From NCBI GenBank assembly GCA_016717005.1, contig JADJUF010000020.1:1-64000 (forward strand): DNA of 64,000 nucleotides. The letters are read 5' to 3'. Origin of the DNA: Myxococcales bacterium. GTDB taxonomy: Bacteria; Myxococcota_A; Polyangia; Haliangiales; Haliangiaceae. A program made the translations under genes and the position numbers. The notes below the pieces were generated by a model. That model saw only the letters and a program-made list of their open reading frames with translations. It ran no database searches and had not been told where the DNA came from. Every line of letters starts with the position of its first letter. Within the stretch, counting starts at the first letter, position 1. Below are positions 32,919-40,921 of the stretch, one piece after another.

Positions 32919-33236
32919 TCAGTCGTCGCCACCCGACGGGTAGTAGTCGACGTACCGCTCGCCGATCTTGCCCTCGACCAGGCCGTCGACCGCGGTCCGC
33001 GACAGGGTCTCGAACACCTCGGCCGCGGCGAACCGCAGCTCGGCGATGGCCGGGATCGCGAGGTCGATCGTCACCGTCGTCCCGTGCATGACGAAGCACC
33101 GCATCCAGCCGCCGCCGAGCGTGGCCAGATCGTCCTCGAGGTCGATCTGCTCGCGCGCGACCATCAGCGCGCGATCGAGGAGGTCGCGGCGCGCGAACCG
33201 ATAGCGCCCCGCGTAGCGAATGATCTCGTGCTGCAT
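32919..33236 (-). CDS. Small protein of unknown function
   Basis: A 105-residue protein starting MQHEIIRYAGRYRFARRDLL. It has mixed alpha/beta character with a central LGGGWMRCFVMHGTTVTIDL strand region and an acidic Asp-rich end (YPSGGDD). The ATG at 33236 is preceded by acgc only and is chosen because the upstream extension is Arg-rich noise. No family identified. It is divergent from the C39-like gene about 157 bp away. Confidence 0.55.
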   Translation of the reverse strand: MQHEIIRYAGRYRFARRDLLDRALMVAREQIDLEDDLATLGGGWMRCFVMHGTTVTIDLAIPAIAELRFAAAEVFETLSRTAVDGLVEGKIGERYVDYYPSGGDD

Positions 33237-33393
33237 GCGTCGGTGATACGCGCCGACCGCGACCGCCCCGTCCCAGGCGCGTGACAAGGACCGCCGCGAC
33301 CTCGACGCGGGACCGCGCCGGCAGCCACCAGCGCCGGTCGCCGCCGTGCCGAGCATGGCCGCCCACGAGCACCACCGCGGTAGGGTCACCCCG

Positions 33394-33969
33394 ATGCCCG
33401 ATCGATTCAGGACGATCCCCGCGGGGGCGATCAAGATCGACCTGCCCAACGTGGCCCAGCGTCGCGGCTACACCTGCGGGCCCGCGGCGATGCTCGCGGT
33501 GGCGGCGTATTTCGGCGTCGGGCCGGGCGACGAGGACGACGTCGCGGCCGCGATGACGATCGGCCGCGACGGCAGCGACCCGCCGCACCTGCGCAAGGTC
33601 GCGCGCCGGTGGGGCCTGCGCGTCGAGGAGCACGTCGGCATGACGACGGCCGCGCTGCGCGCGACCCTCGACCGCGGGCGTCCGGTGGTCATGATGGTGC
33701 AGGCGTGGGCGTGGCCGGCGCCGCGCTCGTACCGGGCGCGCTGGCGCCACGGCCACTGGGTGGTCGCGATCGGCCACGACCGCGGCGGCGTCTACGTCGA
33801 GGACCCCGCGCTCCACGCGGCCCGCGGCTGGCTATCGGACGACGACCTCGACGACCGTTGGCACGACTGGGGCCCCGGCAAGACCCGCGTCCACCGGTAC
33901 GGCCTGGCGCTGTGGCGTCCCGGCGTGACGCGCTCCGCGTACGCGCGCCGCGCCCGCCTGCTCGCGTAG
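33394..33969 (+). CDS. C39-like cysteine peptidase-domain protein
   Basis: A 191-residue protein. The domain begins with IDLPNVAQRRGYTCGPAAML, where Cys28 in TCGPA is the C39-type nucleophile. HGHWVVAIGHD (His121) supplies the catalytic His and VYVEDP (Asp137) the third residue, so the papain-like triad is complete. The same fold processes bacteriocin leader peptides in C39 ABC transporters, but here it stands alone without transporter domains or a signal peptide. It may cleave small peptides or act as a peptidase-like cytosolic protein. Divergent from the 105-residue gene. Confidence 0.8.
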   Translation: MPDRFRTIPAGAIKIDLPNVAQRRGYTCGPAAMLAVAAYFGVGPGDEDDVAAAMTIGRDGSDPPHLRKVARRWGLRVEEHVGMTTAALRATLDRGRPVVMMVQAWAWPAPRSYRARWRHGHWVVAIGHDRGGVYVEDPALHAARGWLSDDDLDDRWHDWGPGKTRVHRYGLALWRPGVTRSAYARRARLLA

Positions 33970-33983
33970 CCGCGGCGCGCTGA

Positions 33984-34559
33984 TCAGGCCGACCGGATCG
34001 ACCCGAACCGCGCGCGCAGCCGCGCGCGGTTGTAGCGCTGCAGCATCACCGGGTAGCCGTTGACCACGACGTCGAACCCGAGCGTGCAGGCCGCGGCGAG
34101 CCACCATCCCCGGGCGGCGGCGTGGACGGCGACCGCCGCGGCGGCCACGAGCAAGATCGCGTGGCTCGCCTCCGCGGCGCACATCCGCCGCTCGAGCGCC
34201 GCCAGCTGCGGGCCGGTGCGCTCGGCCGGCAGGCGCAGGCCCGGATTGAACACCGCCAGCGGGCCGCGGCGCAAGAGCCGCTTGATCAGCCCGACCCCGA
34301 GCCGCTCGTAGATCCGGCCGTCGCGCTCGAACCCGCGCAGGGTGTGCCACGCCGCCGGCAAGCGGATCGGGACCACGTGGCTGATCGTGCCGAGCCAGGT
34401 CATCGGCAGCCACACCACCGCGAGCGCGAACGGGACGCTGTCGCCGCCGAACGCCGCCAGCGTCACCGCCAGGAGCGCGCCGATCGCGACGGTCGTGGCG
34501 ACCACGAGGAGGGTGCGGCCCACCCCGCCAGCATGCGCCGCGCGGGCGCGCGCCGCCAC
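33984..34559 (-). CDS. CrtO-like glycosyl-diaponeurosporenoate acyltransferase family protein
   Basis: A 191-residue membrane protein. TLRGFERDGRIYERLGVGLI then KRLLRRGPLAVFNPGLRL, and the C-terminal VVNGYPVMLQRYNRARLRARF, match the acyltransferase family named after staphylococcal CrtO, which attaches a fatty acid to staphyloxanthin precursors. Predicted helices lie at about 15-35, 43-60, and 135-170. No other carotenoid gene is near, so the native substrate here is probably another lipid or sugar-lipid. It is convergent with the C39-like gene (14 bp). Confidence 0.8.
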   Translation of the reverse strand: MAARARAAHAGGVGRTLLVVATTVAIGALLAVTLAAFGGDSVPFALAVVWLPMTWLGTISHVVPIRLPAAWHTLRGFERDGRIYERLGVGLIKRLLRRGPLAVFNPGLRLPAERTGPQLAALERRMCAAEASHAILLVAAAAVAVHAAARGWWLAAACTLGFDVVVNGYPVMLQRYNRARLRARFGSIRSA

Positions 34560-34602
34560 CGTCCAGGCTCAGGAGCCGCGCCGGTCGCGATAGGCTCGCG
34601 CG

Positions 34603-34938
34603 ATGACGATCACCAACCCGGCGGTGCGCGACCGCGCGTTCTTGCAGGAGCTGTTCGAGGACGACTACTTCCCGAACCCGCTGGTCGAGAAGGGCAAGCA
34701 GATCCTGCTGCGGCTGTGCGCTCGCATCGAGGCCGAGCGCCCGGTCGGCGACGCGGTGCTGCCCCTGACCCACGCCGCCACCGAGGAGTTCAACCAGCTC
34801 GACGAAGAGCTCCACGAGCACGACAGCGAGATCGAGACCGCGGCCCGCGAGTGCATCGGCGCGGACATGATGTTCATCTTGCAGACCTACGGCTACCAGG
34901 TCGACATCGAGGACGCGATCGCCCCGCGCGACTGGTGA
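34603..34938 (+). CDS. DUF5713-family protein
   Basis: A 111-residue acidic protein. FLQELFEDDYFPNPLVEKGK, LPLTHAATEEFNQLDEELHE then SEIETAARECIGADM and FILQTYGYQVDIEDAIAPRDW follow the DUF5713 pattern (..E.Y.DDYYP..LV.K, LTHAAT, ENDSEIETVAR, F...YGF, ..RDW) end to end. Family function is unknown. The stop overlaps the GTG of the following small gene by four bases. Confidence 0.85.
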   Translation: MTITNPAVRDRAFLQELFEDDYFPNPLVEKGKQILLRLCARIEAERPVGDAVLPLTHAATEEFNQLDEELHEHDSEIETAARECIGADMMFILQTYGYQVDIEDAIAPRDW

Positions 34939-35162
34939 GGTCCTGGCAGGATCGCGCGCGCCGTCCTGCGGCGCCCCTGCGCGCTTGGCTCGCGATCGGC
35001 GCCAGCCCCGATCCGCACACCTACCTGCGCACCGTCGAGATGGTGCAGCGGATCGCCGAGACCCTCGCCGCGGCCGGGCTGCCCCCGGCCGATCGGTGGG
35101 ACGTCCACGACGTCATGGCCGCCGCCCCGGCGCCCAAGGCCATCGCGCTGATCCGCCACTGA
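34935..35162 (+). CDS. Small protein coupled to DUF5713
   Basis: From the GTG at 34935, overlapping the DUF5713 stop as GTGA, 75 residues are read: a basic start, then RAWLAIGASPDPHTYLRTVE, MVQRIAETLAAAGLPPADRW and DVHDVMAAAPAPKAIALIRH. The coherent helix-loop pattern and G/C-rich third positions make it a real gene, but no family is recognised. Overlap implies co-translation. Confidence 0.5.
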   Translation: MRSWQDRARRPAAPLRAWLAIGASPDPHTYLRTVEMVQRIAETLAAAGLPPADRWDVHDVMAAAPAPKAIALIRH

Positions 35163-35220
35163 CCGACGGCGGCGCCACCGACGCGCGGGCCGCCGGCGCG
35201 GCCGGTGCTAGGTTCGGGCG

Positions 35221-35520
35221 GTGTCCACGCCACCAGCGCCCCCGAGCGGCGGCCGCCCGACGATCTCGTGCCACCACCACGACCAGGGCGCGTGCGCGGT
35301 CGTCTGCCGTCACCACGTCGCGACCCGCGATCAGCCGGTCGGCTTCATCGAGAACAACACCGATCCCGCCGATCCGCAGGCGTGGTGCGTCGCGTGCGAG
35401 GAGCGGTTCCTCGACGAGGGCGGCTTCACCGACGCGTTCCGGGCGTTCAACGACTGCGTCGTCGTCTGCGGCGCTTGCTACCACGAGCTGAGGCAGCGCC
35501 ACGCCGCCGACGTGGCGTAG
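35221..35520 (+). CDS. Small zinc-binding-like protein
   Basis: A 99-residue protein with a GTG start (gtgtccacg). Cys and His are clustered: ISCHHHDQGACAVVCRHH, WCVACEER and DCVVVCGACYHEL, giving CxxC pairs that look like a treble-clef or rubredoxin-like zinc site. Nothing indicates export. No family recognised. It lies 18 bp before the DUF434 gene, so probably in the same transcript. Confidence 0.6.
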   Translation: MSTPPAPPSGGRPTISCHHHDQGACAVVCRHHVATRDQPVGFIENNTDPADPQAWCVACEERFLDEGGFTDAFRAFNDCVVVCGACYHELRQRHAADVA

Positions 35521-35538
35521 CGATCCGAGGCCCTCGCC

Positions 35539-36261
35539 GTGTCGCGCCGTCCGCATCCCGACGACCACGAGCTGTTCGCGCCCGTGCGGCTGCCGACGCT
35601 GCGCGCGGCGGTCGATGACCTCAGCTGGCTGCGCGGGCGCGGCTACGCCGACACCGCGGCGCTGGCGCTGGTCGGCGACCGGTACCAGCTGCTCGCCCGC
35701 GCCCGGACCGCCGTCGCCCGCGTGGCCGCGAGTCCGGAGGTGGCGTCGGCGCGACGCGGTCGGCGCCTCGCGGTGGCGGCCCTGACCGGGCGCGCGCTGG
35801 TCATCGACGGGTTCAACGTGCTGGTCACCTGCGAGGCGGCGCTGGCCGGCGGCGTCGTCTTGCCCGGCCGCGACGGCGCCTGGCGCGATCTCGGCTCGGT
35901 CCACGGCAGCTACCGCGCCGTCGACGAGACCGCGCGGGCGCTGGCCGCCATCGCGCAGCTCCTGGCGCGCGCGGCGCCCGCCCGCGTGACCTGGTACTTC
36001 GATCGTCCGGTCTCGAGCAGCGGCGACGTGGCCCGGCGCGTCCGCGCCGTCGATCCCGCCTGGACCGTCGAGCTGGTCAACGTCGCAGACCCGGAGCTGA
36101 TCCGCGACCCAGCGGCGGTCGTGGCCTCGAGCGACGCGTGGGTGCTCGATCGCGCGGGGGCGTGGATCGATCTGCCGACCGCGACCGTGACGGCGCTCGC
36201 GGTGCGCCCCTGGCTCGTCGAGCTCGGCGTCCCCGGCGACACCGCCGCGGGCCCAGGCTGA
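35539..36261 (+). CDS. DUF434-domain protein
   Basis: A 240-residue protein with a GTG start. LSWLRGRGYADTAALALVGDRYQL opens the DUF434 domain; then VIDGFNVLVTCEAALAGGVV, GAWRDLGSVHGSYRAVDETA and WYFDRPVSSSGDVA (with the conserved D..P.S.SG). The remaining residues (VASSDAWVLDRAG) complete the usual DUF5616 companion domain with PIN/NYN nuclease-like acidic residues (VIDGFNV, YFDRP, SSDAW). It may be an RNA nuclease; that is inference from the fold-like pattern. Confidence 0.8.
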   Translation: MSRRPHPDDHELFAPVRLPTLRAAVDDLSWLRGRGYADTAALALVGDRYQLLARARTAVARVAASPEVASARRGRRLAVAALTGRALVIDGFNVLVTCEAALAGGVVLPGRDGAWRDLGSVHGSYRAVDETARALAAIAQLLARAAPARVTWYFDRPVSSSGDVARRVRAVDPAWTVELVNVADPELIRDPAAVVASSDAWVLDRAGAWIDLPTATVTALAVRPWLVELGVPGDTAAGPG

Positions 36262-36580
36262 CGTCGCGCGCGCGCCCGCGGTCATGACCCAGGCGTTGCC
36301 CCAGGTCGCCCAGGCGGTCGCGAAGTCGCTCGAGCACGCGCGCCTGCACGTCGTCCAGACCGGCGCCGACGGCGGCGGCGGCTTCCTGCCCCTGGCGGTC
36401 TCGCAGGTGCTCGAGCTCGTGCAGCGCCGCCTCGACGACGCGGACACGGCCGGCCGGTGCCCCGGGGTCGCCGCGCGCGCGGCCGTCAGCGCACGGACTC
36501 GACGCGCCCGGTGCGCGAAGCGTGGTCATCGGCCGGCGCCGGCGCGGACCGGCCGCGACGCTGGCGGCCCAGCTCGCCGC
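36262..36580. other. 319-bp spacer without a supported gene
   Basis: An ATG at 36284 opens MTQALPQVAQAVAKSLEHARLH then VVQTGADGGGGFLPLAVSQ and VLELVQRRLDDADTAGRCPG before the frame becomes Arg-rich. The first 55 residues look like a possible gene start or remnant, but frames on the other strand are equally long. No repeats or promoter-like sites seen. Confidence 0.4.
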
Positions 36581-37717
36581 TCACTCGTCGTCGCCGTCGT
36601 CGTCGCCGGGGCGCGGGTCGCCGCGCTCGCCGACGTAGATCCGCAGCACCGCGAAGTGTGCCGGGTCGCCGAAGATGGCGTGGTTGCTCACGAGGATCGA
36701 CTTGCGCGCGTCGTCGAACGCCATCACCGCGGGGTTGTCGAGCGGGATCGAGCTGCCGCTCGGCCCGGAGATCCGGCCGAGCTCGTGGCCATCGCCGGCG
36801 AGGATCGCGATCTGGCTCGAGCCGGCCAGGGACACGTAGAGCCGCCCCGACGCGCCGAAGACGAGGCTGTCGGGCACCACGCCGCCAGCGAAGGTCGCGA
36901 CCAGCTCGATGCGGTCGGGCGCCGGCGCGTCGACCACCGGCACGCGGTAGATGTGGCCCAGGCTCGGATCGGTGGGGTCGAAGGTCTCGACGACGTAGAG
37001 GTGCTGGCGGTCGGGGCTGATCTTGATGCCGTTGGCGCCGAACGGCAGCGGCGCCGCCAGGTTGCCGGCCAGGAGCGGGCTCGCGAACCATGGCGTGATC
37101 GAGCCGCCGCCGGCCGGCACCCGGAAGATCGTCGCCTGCAGCGAGTCGGTGACGTAGAGGTTGCCGGCGGCGTCGAACGTCAGCTCGTTCGACAGCGGCG
37201 GCAGGTCGATGAACGTCGGCGTGCACGGCTGCGCGCCGCCCGGCGCGCACACCGGCAGATCCGGCAGCGGCGGCGCGTACGACGACTGCGTGTAGTGGTC
37301 GCCGTGGCGGTGGATCCGGATCACGCCGAGCTGGGTCGACGCCACGAACACGTCGCCGGCGGCGTCGACGGCGATGCCGCTGAGCGCGTGCTCGAAGGCG
37401 AGCTGCTCGCCGGCGATCGGGAGCTCGGCGATCAGGTGACCGTCCCCGCGCGCGAGCACGGTCACGACGCTCGGCCCCTTCCCGGCGGTGCCAAAGTTCG
37501 CGGGGCCGGCGACGTAGACCCGGTTGCCGACGACGGCCACGCCCTCGGGGAACCCGCCGTTGCACCCGGGCTGCCCGGCGCAGTAGTGAGCCTCCGGCGC
37601 GATCGGCGCCAGGACGCGGCCGTCGCCGACGGCGGGGCCGGCGTCGGCGGAGCGCGACAGCCCGGCGGTCGCGACGAGCGCGCCGAGCACGACAGACGAA
37701 CACAGGATCTTCGACAT
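36581..37717 (-). CDS. SMP-30/NHL-type beta-propeller protein, secreted
   Basis: A 378-residue protein with signal peptide MSKILCSSVVLGALVATAGL ending SADAG. Propeller repeats follow: FPEGVAVVGNRVYVAG, LSGIAVDAAGDVFVAS, ELTFDAAGNLYVTDSLQATIFRV, GIKISPDRQHLYVVETFD, SLVFGASGRLYVSL and AVMAFDDARKSILVSN. This is the SMP-30/gluconolactonase-like or NHL pattern (D..GN.Y..D). The four Cys in GCNGGF/PDLPVCAPGGAQPC suggest disulfides. The acidic tail (DDDGDDE) is unusual. A lactonase function is possible but no metal-site residues can be assigned. Confidence 0.8.
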   Translation of the reverse strand: MSKILCSSVVLGALVATAGLSRSADAGPAVGDGRVLAPIAPEAHYCAGQPGCNGGFPEGVAVVGNRVYVAGPANFGTAGKGPSVVTVLARGDGHLIAELPIAGEQLAFEHALSGIAVDAAGDVFVASTQLGVIRIHRHGDHYTQSSYAPPLPDLPVCAPGGAQPCTPTFIDLPPLSNELTFDAAGNLYVTDSLQATIFRVPAGGGSITPWFASPLLAGNLAAPLPFGANGIKISPDRQHLYVVETFDPTDPSLGHIYRVPVVDAPAPDRIELVATFAGGVVPDSLVFGASGRLYVSLAGSSQIAILAGDGHELGRISGPSGSSIPLDNPAVMAFDDARKSILVSNHAIFGDPAHFAVLRIYVGERGDPRPGDDDGDDE

Positions 37718-37785
37718 GCCCTGACAGAGCCGCGAGCGGCCCGATCGTGACGGCGCCCATCGCCGATTGTTCAGCGCGCCCAGGC

Positions 37786-37895
37786 GGTGACGCGGCGGCG
37801 AGGTCGCCGGCCCGCCCTCAGCGCGACCGCGCGGCGCCCCGGTGACGCGGCGGCGAGGTCGCCGGCGCGCGCTCAGCGCGACCGCGCGGCGCCCC
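37786..37895. repeat. 55-bp tandem duplication at the 3' end of a gene
   Basis: The 55-base segment ggtgacgcggcggcgaggtc... gcgcggcgcccc is present at 37786-37840 and again at 37841-37895, with three differences. The right copy covers the stop codon and last six codons (TGA complement at 37873-37875) of the minus-strand gene ending there; the left copy reproduces this just outside the gene. Confidence 0.85.
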
Positions 37896-38421
37896 GCGCC
37901 AGCAGCTCGACCTCGGCGCGGCTGGTGCCCTTGAGGCGCGTGAACCGCCAGCCGTCGTGGTTCGCCAGCTCGGCGTACCAGCCGGCGTGGCCATCGGCGG
38001 TCGGCAGGTACGCCATCAGCGCGCCGCGGCCGTCGCGCCGGCTCTGCGCCGACCACCAGCACAGCGCGGCCTGCGGCGCGACCGCCGACACCAACCGGCG
38101 GGCGTTGTCCGTGCTGGTCTGCTCGAGGTGGAGCCCGCACGGCGCGTCGGCCGGCTCGAGGGTCCCCGACGGCGCCCGGATCAGGTAGCGCTCGGACACG
38201 ACCCGCGCCGGCACGAACGGCGGGATCCTCAGCGTCACGTGGTTCGCGATGCGGAGCGCGCCGAGCGCCTTGTGCGAGAAGCCGAACCAGCGCTCGCTGA
38301 ACCAGCCGTCGATCTTGACGACGTAGGCCTCGGCGGGCGACGTCAGCTCCAGCGCCCCGGTGATGATCCGCCGGACCTGGTGCACGAACCCGACGTCGTC
38401 GCCGTCCTCGAGGTGGAGCAT
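37873..38421 (-). CDS. Hypothetical protein with a tandem-duplicated 3' end
   Basis: A 182-residue cytosolic protein starting MLHLEDGDDVGFVHQVRRII. It has an alternating strand pattern (EAYVVKIDGWFSERWFGFS, LRIANHVTLRIPPFVPARVV) and no signal peptide. I do not recognise its family. It precedes the propeller gene on the same strand by about 155 bp, filled by the 55-bp duplication. Confidence 0.6.
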   Translation of the reverse strand: MLHLEDGDDVGFVHQVRRIITGALELTSPAEAYVVKIDGWFSERWFGFSHKALGALRIANHVTLRIPPFVPARVVSERYLIRAPSGTLEPADAPCGLHLEQTSTDNARRLVSAVAPQAALCWWSAQSRRDGRGALMAYLPTADGHAGWYAELANHDGWRFTRLKGTSRAEVELLARGAARSR

Positions 38422-38460
38422 CGCGCACGGAGCGTACCCCGCTCGGCCGGGCGCGCGCGG

Positions 38461-38561
38461 CTGATGGTCAGCGGGGCGCGGGCGGGTCAGCGCTCGGCGG
38501 GGCGCGCGGCCTGATGGTCAGCGCCCGGCGGGGCGCAGGTGGGTCGGCGCCCGCCCGGCGG
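38461..38561. repeat. Imperfect 50-bp direct repeat
   Basis: CTGATGGTCAGCG recurs at 38461 and 38511, each followed by similar ggcgggtc/ggcggggcg stretches. The two 50-bp units are only partly alike. This lies in the spacer between the divergent genes starting at 38421 and 38585. Confidence 0.6.
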
Positions 38562-38584
38562 CCCGGGTGGGGTACGATCGGCCC

Positions 38585-38947
38585 ATGATCCGCGCCAGCT
38601 CGATCCTGATCGCGGTCGCCGCCCTCGCCGTCGGGTGTGGCGGCGACGACGACGTCGGCAAGACCGGCCAGGTCGTCGGCGCCAGCTGCACCACCAGCGG
38701 CGGACCGTCGGGCTCGTGCAGCGACGGCTCGAAGTGCGTGGTCGACGCCGACTTCCCCGACGGCAGCTGCGTCAAGGACTGCGTCCGCCAGGCCGACTGC
38801 CCCGACGGCAGCGCGTGCATCCAGGAGAACGGCGGGATCTGCGTGCTGACCTGCGCCGACGTCGGTGACTGCCGCGCCGGCTACAACTGCGTCGAGAAGA
38901 GCACGCTCGACCCGGCCGGCTCCGCCAAGGTCTGCATCTTCCAGTAG
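38585..38947 (+). CDS. Cys-rich lipoprotein
   Basis: A 120-residue lipoprotein: MIRASSILIAVAALAVGCGG, lipobox AVGC. The mature part has ten further Cys in an EGF/DUF-like order (GASCTTSG, GSCSDGSKCVVD, SCVKDCVRQADCPDGSAC, ICVLTCADVGDCRAGYNC, KVCIF), with CPDGSAC repeated in spirit as CRAGYNC. It resembles myxobacterial small Cys-rich surface lipoproteins with two tandem disulfide modules. Function unknown. Confidence 0.75.
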   Translation: MIRASSILIAVAALAVGCGGDDDVGKTGQVVGASCTTSGGPSGSCSDGSKCVVDADFPDGSCVKDCVRQADCPDGSACIQENGGICVLTCADVGDCRAGYNCVEKSTLDPAGSAKVCIFQ

Positions 38948-39039
38948 CCGCACGCGGGCGGCGCGCCCACCAGGCTCGACGCAGGTCGGTCCGCGCCAGG
39001 GCCTGCCCGCTCACGGGGGCCGCCCCCGCGCGCCCTGCG

Positions 39040-40776
39040 CTACAGCGCGAAGCCCCACGCCGCGATCAGCTTGGTCATCGCCTTCGCGTCGAACACCGCG
39101 AGCGGCACGCCGATGGTCACGCCCTGCTGCGCCGACGGGCTGCCGTGGTCGGGGCGGAACACCAGGAACTTGCCCTTCGCGACCCCGGCGGCGAGCCGCT
39201 CGGGGATCACCACCGACGGGGCGGTGGTGTCGACCTTGTGCTGACCGGTCCTCTTGCAGTTCTCCTCGTACTCGACCACGCCGTCGGTCCGCACCCGGTA
39301 GACCCGCCCGGTGGGCTTGCAGTCCCAGTCGGTCACCATGTAGCTCTCCTTCTTGAAGGTCACGAGCACGCCGTCGGCGACCCTCTTCGCGGTCGTGATC
39401 GTGCCCTGCGCCTCGGAGTCGAGCGTCGACGAGTTGACGACGCGCGCGAGCCGGTCGCTGCCGGGGTCCTGGGCCGGGGCGTTGATGTTGGTGAGCTGCA
39501 GGACGAACTTCTCGCGGTCCGCGAGCACGCCGCCGACCGCCTCGACGACCGCGCTGAACCCGGCCAGGCGTGGGCCGCGGTAGGTGCGGAGCCCGCCGAG
39601 CGGCCGGTACAGCACGGTGGCGTAGGGCACGTTGCCCTCGAGGGCCTCGCACAGCACGTAGCGCTGGAACAGCGGCACCAGCGCCGGATCCTTGCCGATC
39701 GCCTCGGTGACGGCCTTGAGGTCGGCGCCGGCCTTGCCCTTGATCAGGCGCTCGACGTGCGGGCGCAGCGTCGCGGCGCACCCCTTGGCGGCGGACTTGC
39801 TCGGTGAGCTGGCGAGGTCCTCGAACGCCGAGCCGGCGTCGAACGCCGCGGCCTCCTGCTTGCGCAACGCCACCCAGTCCTTCCACGCCTGCTCCGGTGC
39901 GTCGACGAGCACGCGCTTCAGATCGGGATCCTTGGCGCTCGCGTCGGCGACCATCTTGTCCCAGCCCTTCGTCTCGGCCTGTGCCAGCGCCAGCGTCTCG
40001 CGCGCGACCCACGTGGCGTAGGCGTTGCCGCCGCCGACCTGCTGGTCGAGGCGCGCCCGGTCGAGGCGGCGCGCGTCGGGGCCGTAGACCGCGTACATCC
40101 CCAGGCTGGTCGGTCCGCCGAGGTCACTGGGCTTGGCCAGCTCGGTCTTGCCGAGCCGGCTGATCGCCACGAACGAGCGCAGGAGGTCTGGGGCGTCGGC
40201 CTCGCGGTCGAGGTACCAGACGAGGTTGGTGAAGCTCCCGCTGCGCCCCAACCACGCCGGGGTGCCCGTGCAGCCGTAGATGTAGCGGTACGCCTTCGTG
40301 TACTCCTTCTGCTCGGCCGAGGCCTCGGGCCCGTCGACGAGCGGGGCGCAGGTCGCCTCCTTGAGCTTCTTCCAGCCGTCGAGGTCGGCGCGCATGAGCA
40401 TCGACGCGACCGCCTCGTCCTGCGACAGCCCCGACCAGTTCATCCAGGCCTGCAGCACGTAGCCCGCCTGCTTCTGCACGTTCGGATCGTCGGGGGCGTC
40501 GCACAGGTACCCGAGCAGCTGTGGGATCGCGTCCTCGCCGCCGTACTTGAACCACGACTCGGCAGTGCGGCCGAGCGCGCCGGGGCTCCCGCCGCTCGCC
40601 GGGACCTTGCCGCACCACGTCGGCTTGAACGCCTTGGCGGTCGGCCGGAACGGCGCCGCGTCCAGCGTGCGCACGTCCTCGTCGCGCATCTGGTAGGTCT
40701 TGTCGGCGTGCGCCACCTGGGCGAGGCCGATCGAGAGCAGGGTCGCCGCGCACGCGGCAGGGTAGCGTCGCATCAT
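39040..40776 (-). CDS. Large periplasmic protein of unknown function
   Basis: A 578-residue secreted protein. The start is decided by the ribosome-binding site: GGAGG lies seven bases before the ATG at 40776 (MMRRYPAACAATLLSIGLAQ, cleaved near VAHADK), whereas the ATG at 40782 would be only one base from it. The mature protein is helical and rich in paired Cys (TWCGKV, GYLCDA, ATCAPL, YGCTGT), with a C-terminal half of strands (VLVTFKKESYMVTDWDCKPTGR, GKFLVFRPDHGSPSAQQG). HEAT-like stretches (LLGYLCDAPDDPNVQKQAGY) occur early. No family recognised. Confidence 0.75.
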   Translation of the reverse strand: MMRRYPAACAATLLSIGLAQVAHADKTYQMRDEDVRTLDAAPFRPTAKAFKPTWCGKVPASGGSPGALGRTAESWFKYGGEDAIPQLLGYLCDAPDDPNVQKQAGYVLQAWMNWSGLSQDEAVASMLMRADLDGWKKLKEATCAPLVDGPEASAEQKEYTKAYRYIYGCTGTPAWLGRSGSFTNLVWYLDREADAPDLLRSFVAISRLGKTELAKPSDLGGPTSLGMYAVYGPDARRLDRARLDQQVGGGNAYATWVARETLALAQAETKGWDKMVADASAKDPDLKRVLVDAPEQAWKDWVALRKQEAAAFDAGSAFEDLASSPSKSAAKGCAATLRPHVERLIKGKAGADLKAVTEAIGKDPALVPLFQRYVLCEALEGNVPYATVLYRPLGGLRTYRGPRLAGFSAVVEAVGGVLADREKFVLQLTNINAPAQDPGSDRLARVVNSSTLDSEAQGTITTAKRVADGVLVTFKKESYMVTDWDCKPTGRVYRVRTDGVVEYEENCKRTGQHKVDTTAPSVVIPERLAAGVAKGKFLVFRPDHGSPSAQQGVTIGVPLAVFDAKAMTKLIAAWGFAL

Positions 40777-40921
40777 GGTCATTCCTCCGCGGACCGGTAG
40801 TGCACCGGTCGTGCCGTCGATAACTCTCCGCGATCGCTCAGGCGCCACGCGCTGACTAGCCACGTCGGCCAGGCGAGTCGATCGGCCGCGGGTGCGCCGA
40901 TCGAGCGCGCCGCCGCCGAGG

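Noticed and set aside
36284..36450. Plus-strand frame MTQALPQVAQAVAKSLEHARL
   Set aside because: Coherent only for 55 residues, no homologue known, opposite strand equally open.
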